From: Hymenoscyphus infarciens
Taxonomy: Eukaryota; Ascomycota; Leotiomycetes; Helotiales; Helotiaceae
NCBI GenBank assembly: GCA_001414345.1
Contig: LLCB01000020.1
Span: forward strand, 124,001 to 188,000
DNA: 64,000 nucleotides
Direction of reading: 5' to 3'
Both the position numbers and the translations under genes were made by a program. The notes under the pieces were generated by a model. The model searched no databases, was not told where the DNA came from, and was given only the letters and a program-made list of their open reading frames with translations. Shown here in pieces: positions 47,789 to 59,086 of this stretch; the stretch's first letter is position 1, and every line of letters starts with the position of its first letter.

Positions 47789-50037
47789 GGCTTGAATTTT
47801 AGCAGACTAAGAAATATGATTTTGAAAGACGATGAGGGTTGAGTGACCCGAATTGATTGCTAATAACTGTGGGATTTGCTAAGTTAGGAAATGATCTAAG
47901 CACGTCAGGAAAGAAACTGTAGCAAATGTGGCCTTGTGTAACTATTAGAGTCAAGTGTTAGGCGCGTGTGGTTAGAGGACAATCAAGGCTAAACGAAAAG
48001 TCGACGGGCTGTCACATTACTGTTTGCTACAGACTCTCGACTTTGACAGTAAAAGCTGTAGTCTATAGCTCTTTTTTTAATTCTGGTTTCTTAGTAGAAT
48101 TCGGTAGGATGATGGTTCTTCTAATGGTTTAGGTCAATATTCTCAATTGTCCCAAGTTCTTGGGGTAATCACTTCGATTTCCCTGGAAACACGAGCACCA
48201 TAAGCCTCCAATATTTACCAAGTACGAGGAAATCTTGAAGTAGTTGTCATTGGAGGCAAAAGAAGCATAGGAATGACCTTCGATTGATGGCCTTTTCCCG
48301 TTGACCTTTTTCACTGTCCGTATCTTTGGAGGTTTCCGCTTCCTTGAAATTGGCCAAATCATATCCTTCCCAACCTTGGTTTGATTCCTCCTACCGTTTC
48401 TGTCACAAACAACCCCTTTCACATTCCCATCTACAATTCCCTCTCAACCTCAAAAACCAGAACCTTCGATGGTGACTGCCATGGTCACCGCAATAGGCAT
48501 AATGCAAATAACAAAAAGTGACGATGTAAAAGCAACAACGACTGTCTTTGCTCCCAGGCTCGCAGATAGTGAATTAACTTCAACAACCATCAACGCATAA
48601 TTCAATACCATCTGTAGAAGGCCATCTGCAACCACTTTTGCCACTAATACCGCAAGAAAACCTGCAGTCAGTGTAGAAAATCAGCTCCTGTCTACTGGAA
48701 ATCGTGGGAGTAACTTATCAAGTAACAATACGTTGCGAATTGGAACGTTAAACTGCATAGAATGTTACTTCGTGTTTAAACACAACGTGTAAAGGGGTGA
48801 ACAAGCATACTTACCTTTGATGGTCTTTGATTCGTGGCCCCTTCAGAACCAGTTTCTAGTCTTTCCTTGCTTGGGAAGTTCTCGTAAGGTAAATGCGATT
48901 TCATTGTGTGGCTGAGTAAACGTAAACTCCTGTCTTAAAGTTTTGTTGCACAAAATATTTGAGATGAACTGACAGTAGAACCTAATAGTTCTTGATATCT
49001 TGTTGCACAAGAGGTTGGAGGTGAAGAGTAGAACTCAATAGTTCTTGGGTGTGCAATGTTTATTGTTGAGCAAGAGTGGAGTTGATGGTGCCGATTGAGT
49101 CTTAGCTACTTAGGTTAATCTCAGAATTCTAATTGCTTCTAAGTACAATGTCGTCATAGAAGGGCTTGTTCAAAATTAATTGGTTGCTCCCTCCTCTTTT
49201 GCTGAGCGAGAGAGGAGAACAGGCCATAACAAGGAGATTGCCAGAACCAAATTCACCGAAGGTAAGTCATAGGACGAGTTGAAACAACCAAGAAGCAGAG
49301 CTGACTTACTTACTCAAGACAAAAGTAGTATGAGCTCATGGAGCGAAGTTTGGAAGCGTTTTTCAAGTTTCACCTTGAATACAAATTGCCACTTATTCAC
49401 AGAGCACTTGCTAGTTGTCACTGAGTTCCCAAACGTATAACGGAAAGAGAAAAATGCTGAGCTTCAAACTTCCACCCATCTACATAGTATAGCTTTCGTG
49501 CTCTAGTATATGGGATTGTGTTATAGCCGACTATTCTCCATTCTTGAAGGTGTTTGCAGGTATCGGTGAACGAGGGCTCCACTTCACCATTTTCTGTAAA
49601 ACTCCAACCCATAGTTCTAAGTCTAATCGTGAGGCCATATTGTGATACATGTCCTGCGAAACACTCTAGTTATTGGAGCATACATTGGGAACTGAATAGT
49701 AACGAGAATTTATCTATTCTCCTTGCATACTTCAGTTCTCGGGGGCTTGTGGTACAATATCCGTTGTTCTCAACAGAAACTGGGAAATGAGAAATGTTTC
49801 ACTAGAGTTAGGGCTACATATGGATATTGACCACTGGTCCTATTTATTACTGGTCTTTTTAAGCTTCTCAAGACTTCGACGCTCACGTAACAATCTGTTC
49901 TCATTATGTTTATCTGAGGGTTGGATTCGTCATACGGATTTGTTTTACTTTCAATAAGCATATCAGTGGTAAATATTTTGAGGGATTTCATTCATTCTTA
50001 ATTACAGCCAAAGCTTCTAACTGTGAATCTCCAAATC
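47789..50037. other. Gene-poor region between MYND paralogs
   Basis: No intact gene. It includes a possible membrane-protein remnant (48450-48904). The frames at 48129-48422 and 49418-49612 show no recognisable domain. Several tttcttg/aatagttcttg-type short repeats occur near 48950-49060. Confidence 0.5.
48450..48904 (-). other. Possible remnant of a small membrane protein
   Basis: Minus strand: ATG at 48904 opens MKSHLPYENFPSKERLETGS and ends in a good donor GTAAGT after PSK (about 48811). An acceptor (ATGCAG) leads to FNVPIRNVLLL. A later acceptor (CTGACTGCAG) opens a hydrophobic stretch, GLLQMVLNYALMVVEVNSL and VVVAFTSSLFVICIMPIAV, ending GSGF with a stop at 48450. The pieces carry proper splice signals, but I cannot join the second and third in one frame, so it is either a pseudogene or a misread. 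Family unknown. Confidence 0.3.
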
Positions 50038-51081
50038 TTAGGTACAGCACGTCAGCTGGTGCAAACCTCTGTCAAATTCCCGATGATTCACACAGCAGTA
50101 CCACACTTTTCTAGTCTCATCACAACCTAGACATGGTCGAAGTAGCTTTGTTCCGTCTGCCAGAGTCTTTTGTGCGACACCACAGTAGCCACACCAAGGC
50201 GCTTGATTTCGTAAATCCCAGCGGCTCCGCACTGTTTTCGCACATATCCTTGTTACCTCGTCACTCAGTAATCTTGAAACCAGAAAACCGAAAGAAGCCA
50301 GCGGCTCAGGATGTCCCCATGGGACCACTGCCTCGCAATAATTGTTCATTCTCTTTCTCCACTCCGGTTCGCGGCCAAGGAAGTACGGTTCTCCATGAAT
50401 TCCACGGCCAGCGTATCTCCCGTATTGCATCGAGGTCATGTCGACCACGTAGTATTGTTGCTTTGGGTCCGAAATGTGAGGTGGGAGTTTCAGGATAACA
50501 TGGCCGCTTCCTTTATTTCCACTTGACCACATTTGGCCGTTTGGTGGATTCACCGCGCATATCTCAAAATCTTGTATTTGGCAAGCTTTGAGTGGCATTA
50601 TGATTGGTTCTTCTTTACCTAGTTCAATTGAGAGTGCCTGGCCCATGGGGCACAGATTGACAAATTCAACAAAAAGTTTGGCCGCGTCACCGCACAAACC
50701 GGAAGACCTTGTCACAGAAAAAATGTACTCAAGCTCTGTGGGAGACAGATTTTGCACTGCATGCTGCGCGTTGGGGTGAACGAAATTTGCAGTTTTCGCA
50801 CTGGTGCTTGCCCTTGGTTGATTTTGCGAAGGAACAGAAAACTCGTGATATTCATTATTCCAAGTTCTAAACCATCTTTCGTCGAGTCGTTTCTCTACGA
50901 AATGTGAGATGCTTGCCCATATATTATTGTCAACCGCGGATGTTCTTCTGAGACTTGCTCCTTCAAAACGAGGATTATTCATAAACAATTCGTGCCTCAT
51001 AAGGACAATCAAATCTCTCAATGGGATTGGTTCTGGAGATGCTGCTGAAGCTTGTCCAGAGGCAGAAGTAGCGGAAGACAT
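50038..51081 (-). CDS. MYND-finger protein, paralog B of a local family (347 aa)
   Basis: Same architecture as paralog A: a Ser/Ala-rich N-terminus (1-16), the shared domain from PEPIPLRDLIVLMRHE to about residue 255, and a C-terminal MYND finger (297-345) with C297, C300, C317, C320, C329, H333, H341 and C345. The second half of the finger is irregular (WYCCVNHREFDRGLHQLTC) and lacks the usual HQ pair and Trp. Conserved blocks: YIFSVTRSSGLCGDAAKLF, ALSIELGKEEPIIM, SGHVILKLP, YYVVDMTSMQYGRYAGRGIH. Cys130, His194 and Asp214 match A. The context GLCGDAAKLF resembles the nucleophile helix of transglutaminase-like enzymes. Intronless and starts with a clear ATG at 51081. About 3.9 kb separates it from paralog A's start, with the dead paralog D between. 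No signal peptide. Confidence 0.88.
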   Translation of the reverse strand: MSSATSASGQASAASPEPIPLRDLIVLMRHELFMNNPRFEGASLRRTSAVDNNIWASISHFVEKRLDERWFRTWNNEYHEFSVPSQNQPRASTSAKTANFVHPNAQHAVQNLSPTELEYIFSVTRSSGLCGDAAKLFVEFVNLCPMGQALSIELGKEEPIIMPLKACQIQDFEICAVNPPNGQMWSSGNKGSGHVILKLPPHISDPKQQYYVVDMTSMQYGRYAGRGIHGEPYFLGREPEWRKRMNNYCEAVVPWGHPEPLASFGFLVSRLLSDEVTRICAKTVRSRWDLRNQAPWCGYCGVAQKTLADGTKLLRPCLGCDETRKVWYCCVNHREFDRGLHQLTCCT

Positions 51082-52230
51082 GTCCTGTTCTCAGTTCTAA
51101 GAGTACTAATTAACCTAGAATTTAGGGACAAATTTGGTGGATAGAACTGAGATCAATTAGGTTGGAAGAACGAGTGCTTATATAGCTTTCTAGTATAATT
51201 GTTAGCAAGGTCATGGTGCTCCAGAACCCCGGTAGTTGACTATTGGATCTTTATTTGCTAATAAATCAGATGAGTAGGTCATCATACCTAGTCACAAAGA
51301 TACACCTTCTTTCCGAAACACAAATTATGAGAATGTGGAGCTAGACTGGTCATACCAACCTTGTAGGCCCAGTTTGCTACCAGCCAACTTTCAAAGTCCG
51401 TATTTTTTAACTGTAATTTTGTAACGTTTGTAACCTCATTTGATGTTGAAATGAATTCCCTGCTGATTCCAAGCCGTCACTCAAGGATTGAAATCTTGTT
51501 TGGATCTTAAAGCATCTTCAACTCCAGAAATCCAATATGAATCCCGCCGCGCACCATCAGCACTTGACGCTGACCTCAAAGAGCGTTCTAGTCAGAACTT
51601 GAAAGGCCAAAATTGACAAGTAATGACTTCCCTTGTGCGAGAAAAGCAAGAGGAGCACTTCACATCACGATTCGCCAGAGCACACATCCTCACCAAATTC
51701 CACGAGAGAATCCTAGAGACTCCAAACCATTGGGTAGACCGATTTCGCAACAAAAATGACTTAGAATATGCTTCTCTCCTGTTCTATGATTGAGATAGAG
51801 GTTAGAGTCTCTGCCTCAAGAGAAGAGAAAGAGTAAGATGTATAAACACACAAAATGAGACTGTCAAGTTTTACGCCCAAATCAAAGACTCGCAGCATAA
51901 TTTTGTTAGCACTCTTTATTAAGCCCACCAAATAAACTATATAAAAGACACCTTTAAATTCATCATTCGTTTCTTATATTTATCAGATAATTCACTTCAT
52001 GTAATATAATTAGTATAACTTCATAAAACGTTTCATGAAATTCATATAAAATTATTCGGCCGGGATTAAGAATTATCCGTGTCACGTGTAAGCCTAAACC
52101 AGCAGTTCTCACTTACCCTCTACTTATTAATATTATATATAATATATAGTAAACCGTTAGGTACCTAGAGTAAGTACTAAATAGTAGCAAGAGTTAGTCA
52201 CGTAGCTATAATAATATAACATTTCCATTA

Positions 52231-52295
52231 GCCTAGAACCTTAGGCCAAAATAAACCCGTTAGTCACTTAAGTGTCTTAGCCTTAGGTTCTAGGC
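52231..52295. repeat. Inverted repeat (16-bp arms)
   Basis: gcctagaaccttaggc (52231-52246) and gccttaggttctaggc (52280-52295) are inverted copies with one mismatch, 33 bp apart. It could be a hairpin within a degenerate LTR or MITE. Confidence 0.8.
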
Positions 52296-52630
52296 CAAAT
52301 CTCATAATAACCACGGAGTTTTATCACGTGAATTACACCCCCTACCCACCCTGACTATATAAAAAGTCATAAAATTCATATATATATTCGTTTCATTTCA
52401 ACTTATTCATAAAATTATATTAAGCCTTAAATTCGTTTTAAACACTCCTTGTTTCGTGAATTTTCATTATTTCATGTTCATTTGGGAGCCCTACTCTTTA
52501 TAGAAGCATCCAAAAAAAAACCGGTCTTGAGTTTCGAGTCTGCTCTTTGGTCCTTCTTTTCAGAATTCCAGTGCCCGTTTTAGAAGACCTCCTGATTATC
52601 AGTGCATCAACGTTCACAATCGAAGTAAGA

Positions 52631-53000
52631 GAGAAGGAGCGATCCTGGGTCGGTTACCTAGGTATGGTGGGTTGAGTCGAGGAACGGGGCGAATTCAGAT
52701 AGAGAAGGAGCGAACCCCAATTCTTCTGTTTGGTCAAGGTCGAGTGTTGAGGGAAGGAGCGACTCACCTCAATAACCCAAATATGACGACAAGAAATCCA
52801 GCCAAAATTACCTTTTTGCAGCAGAAAATTATGAGGAGAAGACAAAAATGGTCTGCCAAGATCATCAAATCAATACTTTGCCATATATGGATGAGGCTCT
52901 TCACGAGTACCTAGACACCACCTGGAACTTTGCTGTTCTAGAGCATGATCCAGTTCCAACCTTCTCCGGCTTTTGGGGTAGAAGTCGTTCCTTCCTTCAC
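52631..53000. repeat. GAAGGAGCGA motif array, second locus
   Basis: gaaggagcga recurs at 52633, 52704 and 52753, and inverted gtcgttccttccttc at 52984-52998. The last is identical to 43666-43680, and gaaggagcgact at 52753 is identical to 43958, in the NADAR intron. The surrounding sequence is too diverged to align by eye along its whole length. Confidence 0.6.
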
Positions 53001-53690
53001 TTGACCTAACCACTCCAGCAAGAATGGACTCAGGTCAGCTCCTTCCCAACATCACACCCATGCCAATTCGGCTTACCCCGACTCTCGAAGTTGAATTTGT
53101 TGCTTCCCTAACTTAACCACGTTTCTCACTCGACCTCGTCCCTCGACCCACCCATCGCTCAACGCACCATGGCAAAAGTGAGAAGATAAGGCACGACCCT
53201 CTGTCCAAAATCTATACGGAAGCAACCTGTCGTGTCAGCGTCCATCCCTTTTGTTGCACATCGCAGTTCCGGAGGCCTTCCAGAATGTCCCTTCTCTGGA
53301 GGGAAAAAAGGATGGCAAAACTTACAACAGCAGGTGCTTGTTTTTAAGATTTAGGGCCCGAAGATTTGGCAGCACTATTCAAGACGCAACTCATAATTAT
53401 TGTAAGCGTCCGAAATGCAAGGATTGAGAATCTAGAGATACTTCAATCACAGTGGCTTTTCAACAGTATTCTCTTACTTCTTTTGCTCATGTCGAACGAG
53501 AAAGTTTAACCAGAAGTATAACATTCATTGAGAGAAACATATGTCTAGTAAGCAATTCAACGTTGAACAGAAGATCAAAGTTCGAAGAAATCTCATCAAC
53601 CTTCATATTTGCCACCTGATGCAAAATTTGTTCAACTCTTAAACATTCGTTGTAATTCCATCGACCAATGCATTCCTCATCAGATATTAA

Positions 53691-55190
53691 CATGCGCTTA
53701 CAACTTGAACATTACTTTTAAGTCTATCGAACGTTGTATTTTTAATCGGATATAATAATTCGTTTTACACTTAAATATTCATTATTATTCTATCTATGCC
53801 ATAGTGAGAGCGTATTTTTTCGAAGCTTTAGATCTTTGGTTTATTTTATTTAGCGTATATATACCTGATCTTTCAAAGCTATAGTATATATATACTTTAT
53901 AAAATCTAAAGCTATTCTAACTCACTTTTAGTCTACTTTTCTCATTTTTCTAGCCTCTTTTTAAGTAGTACTTTTCACTCTCTTTAGTTACTTTAGCTAT
54001 AAAAACTCTTGAAAAGTAAAGTTGACTCGGAGCTAAAAAAAAAGAAGTAAGTTAAAATAACTTTATTTTAAAGTAATAAGATGTCTAGTCTCTAGATTAT
54101 TTCTCTAGCCTCTCTCTTATCTATCTAATAGTCCGACTTATTAAAAGTCTTTCTTCTTTTACTATCTAAGAACTTTTTTAAAAGATCTTAAACCTTACTA
54201 CTAAGTATCGATTCTATTATTTCTAATATTTAAGTTTTTATATATTTTTTATTACTTAATAAAGTAAGAATAAGCTTAAAAAGTAGCTAGAAGTTAAAGA
54301 AACTTCTTATATAGTCTTATATACTTTATGAAAAAGTAAGTATAATATATATATATATATATATTTCTTATCTTATATATAAGAGAACTATAATATATAA
54401 TAAATAATATATCTTCTATTAAAGATTAAGATTCGCTTAATATAAAAACTCTTATTTAGTGTTATAACGTTTAGTAAAAGAACCTCTTCTTTATAAAAAG
54501 TTATATAATTAACTTACTTAAATATATCTAGAATAATAGAATTAAAGTAACTAAAAATAAACTTCTAATACTTTAAACTATTAGAATAAAGAAGTAAAAG
54601 TTAGATCTTTAATTAATACTTAGCTAAAAGTTCTACAATCGAGGCTATTTTTATAGAATATAATATTCTTAAAGTATTTCTAGATATTTATATATAAACC
54701 TCTCTATCTTCTACTCTATAAAAAAGTTTAGAGAATATAATAGATAGTATTTTTATAATAGTAACTTTTTTAAAAAGCTTTAAAAGTAGACTCTTTTTCT
54801 TAAAAACATCTACTAAATCTTATAACTAAACTAATTAGAATAATAAACTTAATAAAACAAAGCAATCTTAAAATTAATTTCTTATCTAATATCTTATCTC
54901 TAAACGTTCTAATGAATAGATCTAAAATTCTATATTTCTCTAGACCTCTTAAATAATATAGTTATTAATATAAACTATCTTAATTAATTTATCTTTATAA
55001 AAAGTTAAATATATTTCTTAAATATATTTATTATATTTTATTACTCTAGATATTTAAAAGAAGAATATAAATAGAAAAAAGCTATATTAAGAGCTATTCT
55101 TAATATTATAGCTTATATTTAAACTTCTTAGTAAGTATCTTCTAATTTCCTTATTTTCTAAACTCTGCTAAGAAACGAAATCAACTAAAA
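53691..55190. other. AT-rich RIP-type block
   Basis: Strongly AT-rich, TA-dense DNA without frames, including an (AT)n run near 54342-54363. By composition it matches the RIP-mutated copia and MULE interiors, but I cannot recognise the parent element. It separates paralogs B and C. Confidence 0.6.
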
Positions 55191-55358
55191 GCACCTGTGA
55201 TATGAATTGAGAATAAGCGGCGTCGGGTTACTTTACTCACCCAGGTCACGTGAAAACGGATACATTATGTGAGACAATATTGATTTATTGATTTCTGCTC
55301 TTGGGCAAACTACGCTAACACAGGTAGCCAAACCCCAAGAAGCGAAATCCGACAACAT

Positions 55359-56921
55359 CTACGCCTTTTCTTTTCCCTTTCCCTTATCAACTCCAGCCTT
55401 CGCCTCCTCAACTCGATGGTGATGACATTCGTCCCCTTGGTGCCAGTAGCAGTACTTGAGCTTCTCATTGTTGCACAACTCGCACTTATAAAGCGGGGTC
55501 TTATCGCTCCCAGGCAATCCACAGAACCTACACCAGTCAACTCCCATTGCAGTAGTCTCCCGAGCCCACTTAGCAACCCAATCTGCGATTAACATGACTT
55601 CCGGCGTGTGAGGAATAGTCTTCGTGACTTTAACCTTCTGGATGTATCCGGCATAACCACTGATCTTCGCGCACCATTGGTCGAGGGTCTCCATGAGGAA
55701 TAGTTCGTGAAAACCAAGACCAACCATTCCGAACTGCATCGAAGTCATATCGACGACAGCGATGTTGTTTCCTGTGTTGTCGGGATCTTGGACAACACCA
55801 GGGATCAAGAACATGAGAAGGTAGTGGCTTAAGCCCTCGATGTGTCCAACTCCGTAATCGAGAAGCTCCATCTTATCTTTCTTGGATTCCGACTTATCTT
55901 CCTTGATTTTCATCACTGTAGAGATAACCAGATTCTTTGTTTGAAAGAGCTTGACCTCGAGGACGCGGGCATCTGCAGCCTTCACAATGATAGGCTCACC
56001 CCCACCGACTTGGATGGACAAGGTTTGGTCTGGTGAGAAGCCCTTGAAGAACTCTTGGAAGACCGCGATCGCTTCATTGGATTTTTCAGAACTTCGAGAA
56101 ACATTGTAAATGTACTCGCGTGTGCCACGGTCGAACAGGTCAATCTGCTTCTTGCTGTCTCCTTTATTAGAGGGATGGCTGAATACGATGGGGTTGACGT
56201 CGTTGAGGTCGTGGCTTATGTGCAAGAATGAGTAGAACTCCTTATCCATTGACTTGTCCTTGACGGCTTCAAGTACTCGCTGGAGTGTCTCCGACTCCCA
56301 GACCTTTTCGTCTATAAGAGAGGATTCGACTAGGCAAGTACCCGCGTAACGGTAATCGACCATGTTCAAGACGTAACGGAGGAAGACAGCCAGAGATCCC
56401 AGGTCAATTGGAGTGGGTCTCATCGTCGTGGCTTTGGCGGCTTGATCTGTGGAGGTTGAGGAGACGGATGCCTTTTCAGCCATTGTTGATGAAAGGGTAT
56501 CGGTCGGAGCAGGTTCCATCTCTGCAGCTCCTGCTGTTGGGCCTTTGGGCGATGAGACGATCTCAGAAGAAGCAACCTCGACCTTGGAGGACGCCTCGAC
56601 CTTGGAAGAGTTCGATTTAGACTTAGACTTCTTCTTCTTCTTAGCCTTTGTTGATGGAGAAGTATCGACCGAACCAACGTTCTCCTCTGCCATTCCTGCT
56701 GTTGCATCTGTGGGGTTTGGAGCGGCCGATTCTTGTTGGGTCATGGTCGATGGAGGGGTATCGGTCGGGCCAAGATCCATCGCTGCGACTCCTGCTGTTA
56801 CATTATCCGTGGAGGTTGAGGTGACCGGGCCAGAGACGACGGAGGGAGAGGCGGCCGACGATGGGGGGACCTTGGAAGAGGCGGCCTTGGAAGACTTTGA
56901 CTTCTTTTTGTTTTTGGCCAT
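55359..56921 (-). CDS. MYND-finger protein, paralog C with long repetitive N-terminus (520 aa)
   Basis: I start at the Met at 56921 (MAKNKKKSKSSKAASSK); the frame is open upstream to 57032, but those residues look non-coding. Residues 1-165 are low-complexity Ser/Lys/Thr/Ala with three diverged repeats containing TAG.AA...PTDT.PSTM and lysine clusters, probably disordered and possibly nuclear. Residues ~168-455 match the domain of paralogs A and B: PTPIDLGSLAVFLRY, YIYNVSRSSEKSNEAIAVF, TLSIQVGGGEPIIV, LSHYLLMFL, AVVDMTSMQFGMVGLG. The position of the conserved Cys is Ser281; His366 and Asp391 remain. There is an insert (IKEDKSESKKDKMELLD) absent from A and B. The C-terminal finger (from residue 464) has WCRFCG, CELC, YC and HQ but an altered end. 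Basic tail KGKGKEKA. Intronless. Confidence 0.85.
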   Translation of the reverse strand: MAKNKKKSKSSKAASSKVPPSSAASPSVVSGPVTSTSTDNVTAGVAAMDLGPTDTPPSTMTQQESAAPNPTDATAGMAEENVGSVDTSPSTKAKKKKKSKSKSNSSKVEASSKVEVASSEIVSSPKGPTAGAAEMEPAPTDTLSSTMAEKASVSSTSTDQAAKATTMRPTPIDLGSLAVFLRYVLNMVDYRYAGTCLVESSLIDEKVWESETLQRVLEAVKDKSMDKEFYSFLHISHDLNDVNPIVFSHPSNKGDSKKQIDLFDRGTREYIYNVSRSSEKSNEAIAVFQEFFKGFSPDQTLSIQVGGGEPIIVKAADARVLEVKLFQTKNLVISTVMKIKEDKSESKKDKMELLDYGVGHIEGLSHYLLMFLIPGVVQDPDNTGNNIAVVDMTSMQFGMVGLGFHELFLMETLDQWCAKISGYAGYIQKVKVTKTIPHTPEVMLIADWVAKWARETTAMGVDWCRFCGLPGSDKTPLYKCELCNNEKLKYCYWHQGDECHHHRVEEAKAGVDKGKGKEKA

Positions 56922-57287
56922 TGTGTTTGGACTGGTATCGTGAAGCACGGGAAAGGTAGAGTTTCTTGAAGGTAATGCGAAGTAGACTAGATCGTCTGAG
57001 ACAGTAAAGCAAGTAAGCAACCGATCACCCACCCGGTGAACCGAGGAGGATACGTACCAAAGAGCAAGAGCGCGAAATTGCAGCGCAAGAGCTCAAGTAA
57101 CCGTGATCGAATATGATGAGGTAGTCTCGCGGTATGCAAGTTTTGATATTTGAAATGGGTTTGTGGCCGTCAATCAGCCCAAAGCCCGCTGGCCTGTGCG
57201 TATCATTTCATTTCTTCATTGCCAGCCATTCATTCTCCTTCACTTGATGTTATTCCAACCACGTGATGATATCCTTTCTCACTGTCG

Positions 57288-57679
57288 CTACCCGCAGCCT
57301 CCACCGCCGTCTCCGCCTCCCCCTCCATCGCCTCCTCCACCAGAATCACCACCACTGTACCCTCCGGAATAGCCACTATCACCGCCTCCAGAGCCTCCGT
57401 ACGGAGGTCCATGACCTCCTCGATGTCTCCATACTGGGTTTTTTTTACGTCTCCTTCCGCTTCATTAGCTGAATTCGAGGGGTTTGAAATGAGGCGCTAC
57501 GAAGTGAATCAACGAATTCAAGAAAAACATATAAACAAAAGAAATCAAACTTACGGAGCAGCAGGACGTTGATAATAAGGATTGGACTCAAGCCATTGAT
57601 TGAACCCTTGGGGGCGTGATACTGGCACTGGGGCTGGAGGGGGGTTTTTCTTGAGTCTGGATTTACTACCGAAACACAT
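57288..57679 (-). CDS. Small glycine-rich protein (98 aa)
   Basis: Two exons: 57679-57555 and 57459-57288, intron 95 nt (GTAAGT...GAAG); 297 nt in frame. Exon 1 encodes MCFGSKSRLKKNPPPAPVPV then FNQWLESNPYYQRP. Exon 2 adds basic residues and a Gly/Ser/Asp-rich tail (YGGSGGGDSGYSGGYSGGDS, then GGGG-D repeats) ending in CG. The start MCFGSKSR, with a Cys at position 2 and basic residues after it, could suit membrane attachment by acylation, but that is a guess. No family is recognised. The alternative frame over exon 2, giving a Val/Glu-rich peptide, is a shadow of the GGN repeats. Confidence 0.6.
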
Positions 57680-57987
57680 TTTGAGGGGGGAATTTACTCG
57701 AAGATGATAGCAAAGAATGAGGATATCATCGGGAGGTAAAGGATATCATATATACGCTGTCTAGATGGCTGTGCAGTGGCTCGGCGTTGGACAACAAAAG
57801 CAGCGTAAATACGTCAGATTCGTACCTGCTTATCTTGCTCTTATTGTTCAGGCTTTCCAGGGAAGTGTGAGCCAAAAACTTGGGAACAATTTAGAGTATT
57901 AGCCCAGAGCTTTTCGGGCAATCATTTCAATTGTCTTAAAATGTCTAGGTTATTACTTCCAATTGTACTAGAAAGTTAGAACAAGAG

Positions 57988-58018
57988 GTATTTACGGCCG
58001 CTTTTATTGTCCATCGCG
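57988..58018. repeat. 31-nt repeat copy 1
   Basis: A segment beginning gtatttacggccgctttta and ending tcgcg. Same orientation as the copy at 59087; both are followed by agagtg. Confidence 0.75.
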
Positions 58019-58890
58019 AGAGTGGGGGCTGCGGCTGAGGTGAGCACTGAAGAGGCAGGTGACAAACAACCGAAGCTTGGCTTTCTCTTCCCCGAGAAGT
58101 AGAAAAAGATTTGTGTCTAAGCCCTCGGAAAATATTGAGAGGATTATAAAGAGAAGCGTTCTCGCAACTCAAACCTCGAGCTTACGAGGCCAATATCGCT
58201 GTGGGTTGTCAGAGGTTCGACGTCCGCGCGAACTATTTTGTTACTTCGGATACTCTAGAACAATCCAACTATTATCCTAGAAGGGTTGAAAAGAACCAGA
58301 ACCTTAAATTCCCGGTTCTTTTCAGTCTTCTTAAATAATAGCCTATCCAAGAATATGTCAAAAAACAAAATAGAAGGGTATGGGAGAGTATGACTGAACC
58401 TCTCACATGATCGTCGCCGTATTCAAAGGAAGAACATCAACAGTTTGTGATGCTAAAAATGGAGACTTCCATCCAAATACTGGGTTTCATATTGAGGGCG
58501 ATTCGATGTAACTTCCCTCGTCAAGCAGATGCAGGTTCAGCCCATGGTGGAGGTGGATGATTCAGGTACTAGGTTGAAGCTGCCAGCAACCCAGTTCAGA
58601 GTGCCATGCATCATCAAGATGTTAACCTTTCAGTAAGTTTCAACCTTCAGATTATATATGTATGTCCCGAATATTAGACTCATCTCAACATACACTTGAA
58701 CATGAGCATTCTCCCAATTTATGAAAAGCAAGTTTGAGGCAGGAAAAGATAAGGGAACGGAGGGTAGGATAAACATCCTCTTGTACCCTTTGCTTATCCT
58801 GTCCAAGCTGGATACACGATCTGAAATCTGGAGACGTACTGAGTGAGTATGATCCACCTTTCGTAGAAGTAGTACTTCAAGTGAGAGTAA

Positions 58891-58921
58891 CGCGGTGGAC
58901 ATTAAAAGTGGCAGTGAATAC
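58891..58921. repeat. 31-nt repeat copy 2 (inverted)
   Basis: Reverse complement of the 59087 copy with three mismatches, all C/T. With it, it forms an inverted pair about 165 bp apart. Confidence 0.8.
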
Positions 58922-59086
58922 TCGTTGCTCTAAACCTGATTACCAGATATTTGGGGACGATTGAAGTTAATTGTTCTAAAACACCTGGGCCAATAGTTTG
59001 AATTGTTCCAAGCATTTAGAAGAAGTAATTTGAACCACCCTCAAAACCTGGAGCCAGGTACTCAGGGCAGGTGCGAACCTGATGAT

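Larger units (their letters stand above)
51082..53690. other. Repeat-bearing gene-free region
   Basis: Promoter of paralog B, then AT-rich LTR-like patches (51900-52500, with TATA-type actatataaaa motifs and ACGTG sites), a hairpin at 52231-52295 and the GAAGGAGCGA motif array near 52630-53000. No gene is supported. Confidence 0.5.

Noticed and set aside
56420..56943. Arg/Gln-rich and Val/Glu-rich frames over the N-terminus of paralog C
   Set aside because: Shadows generated by the repetitive Lys/Ser/Thr codons of the real gene.
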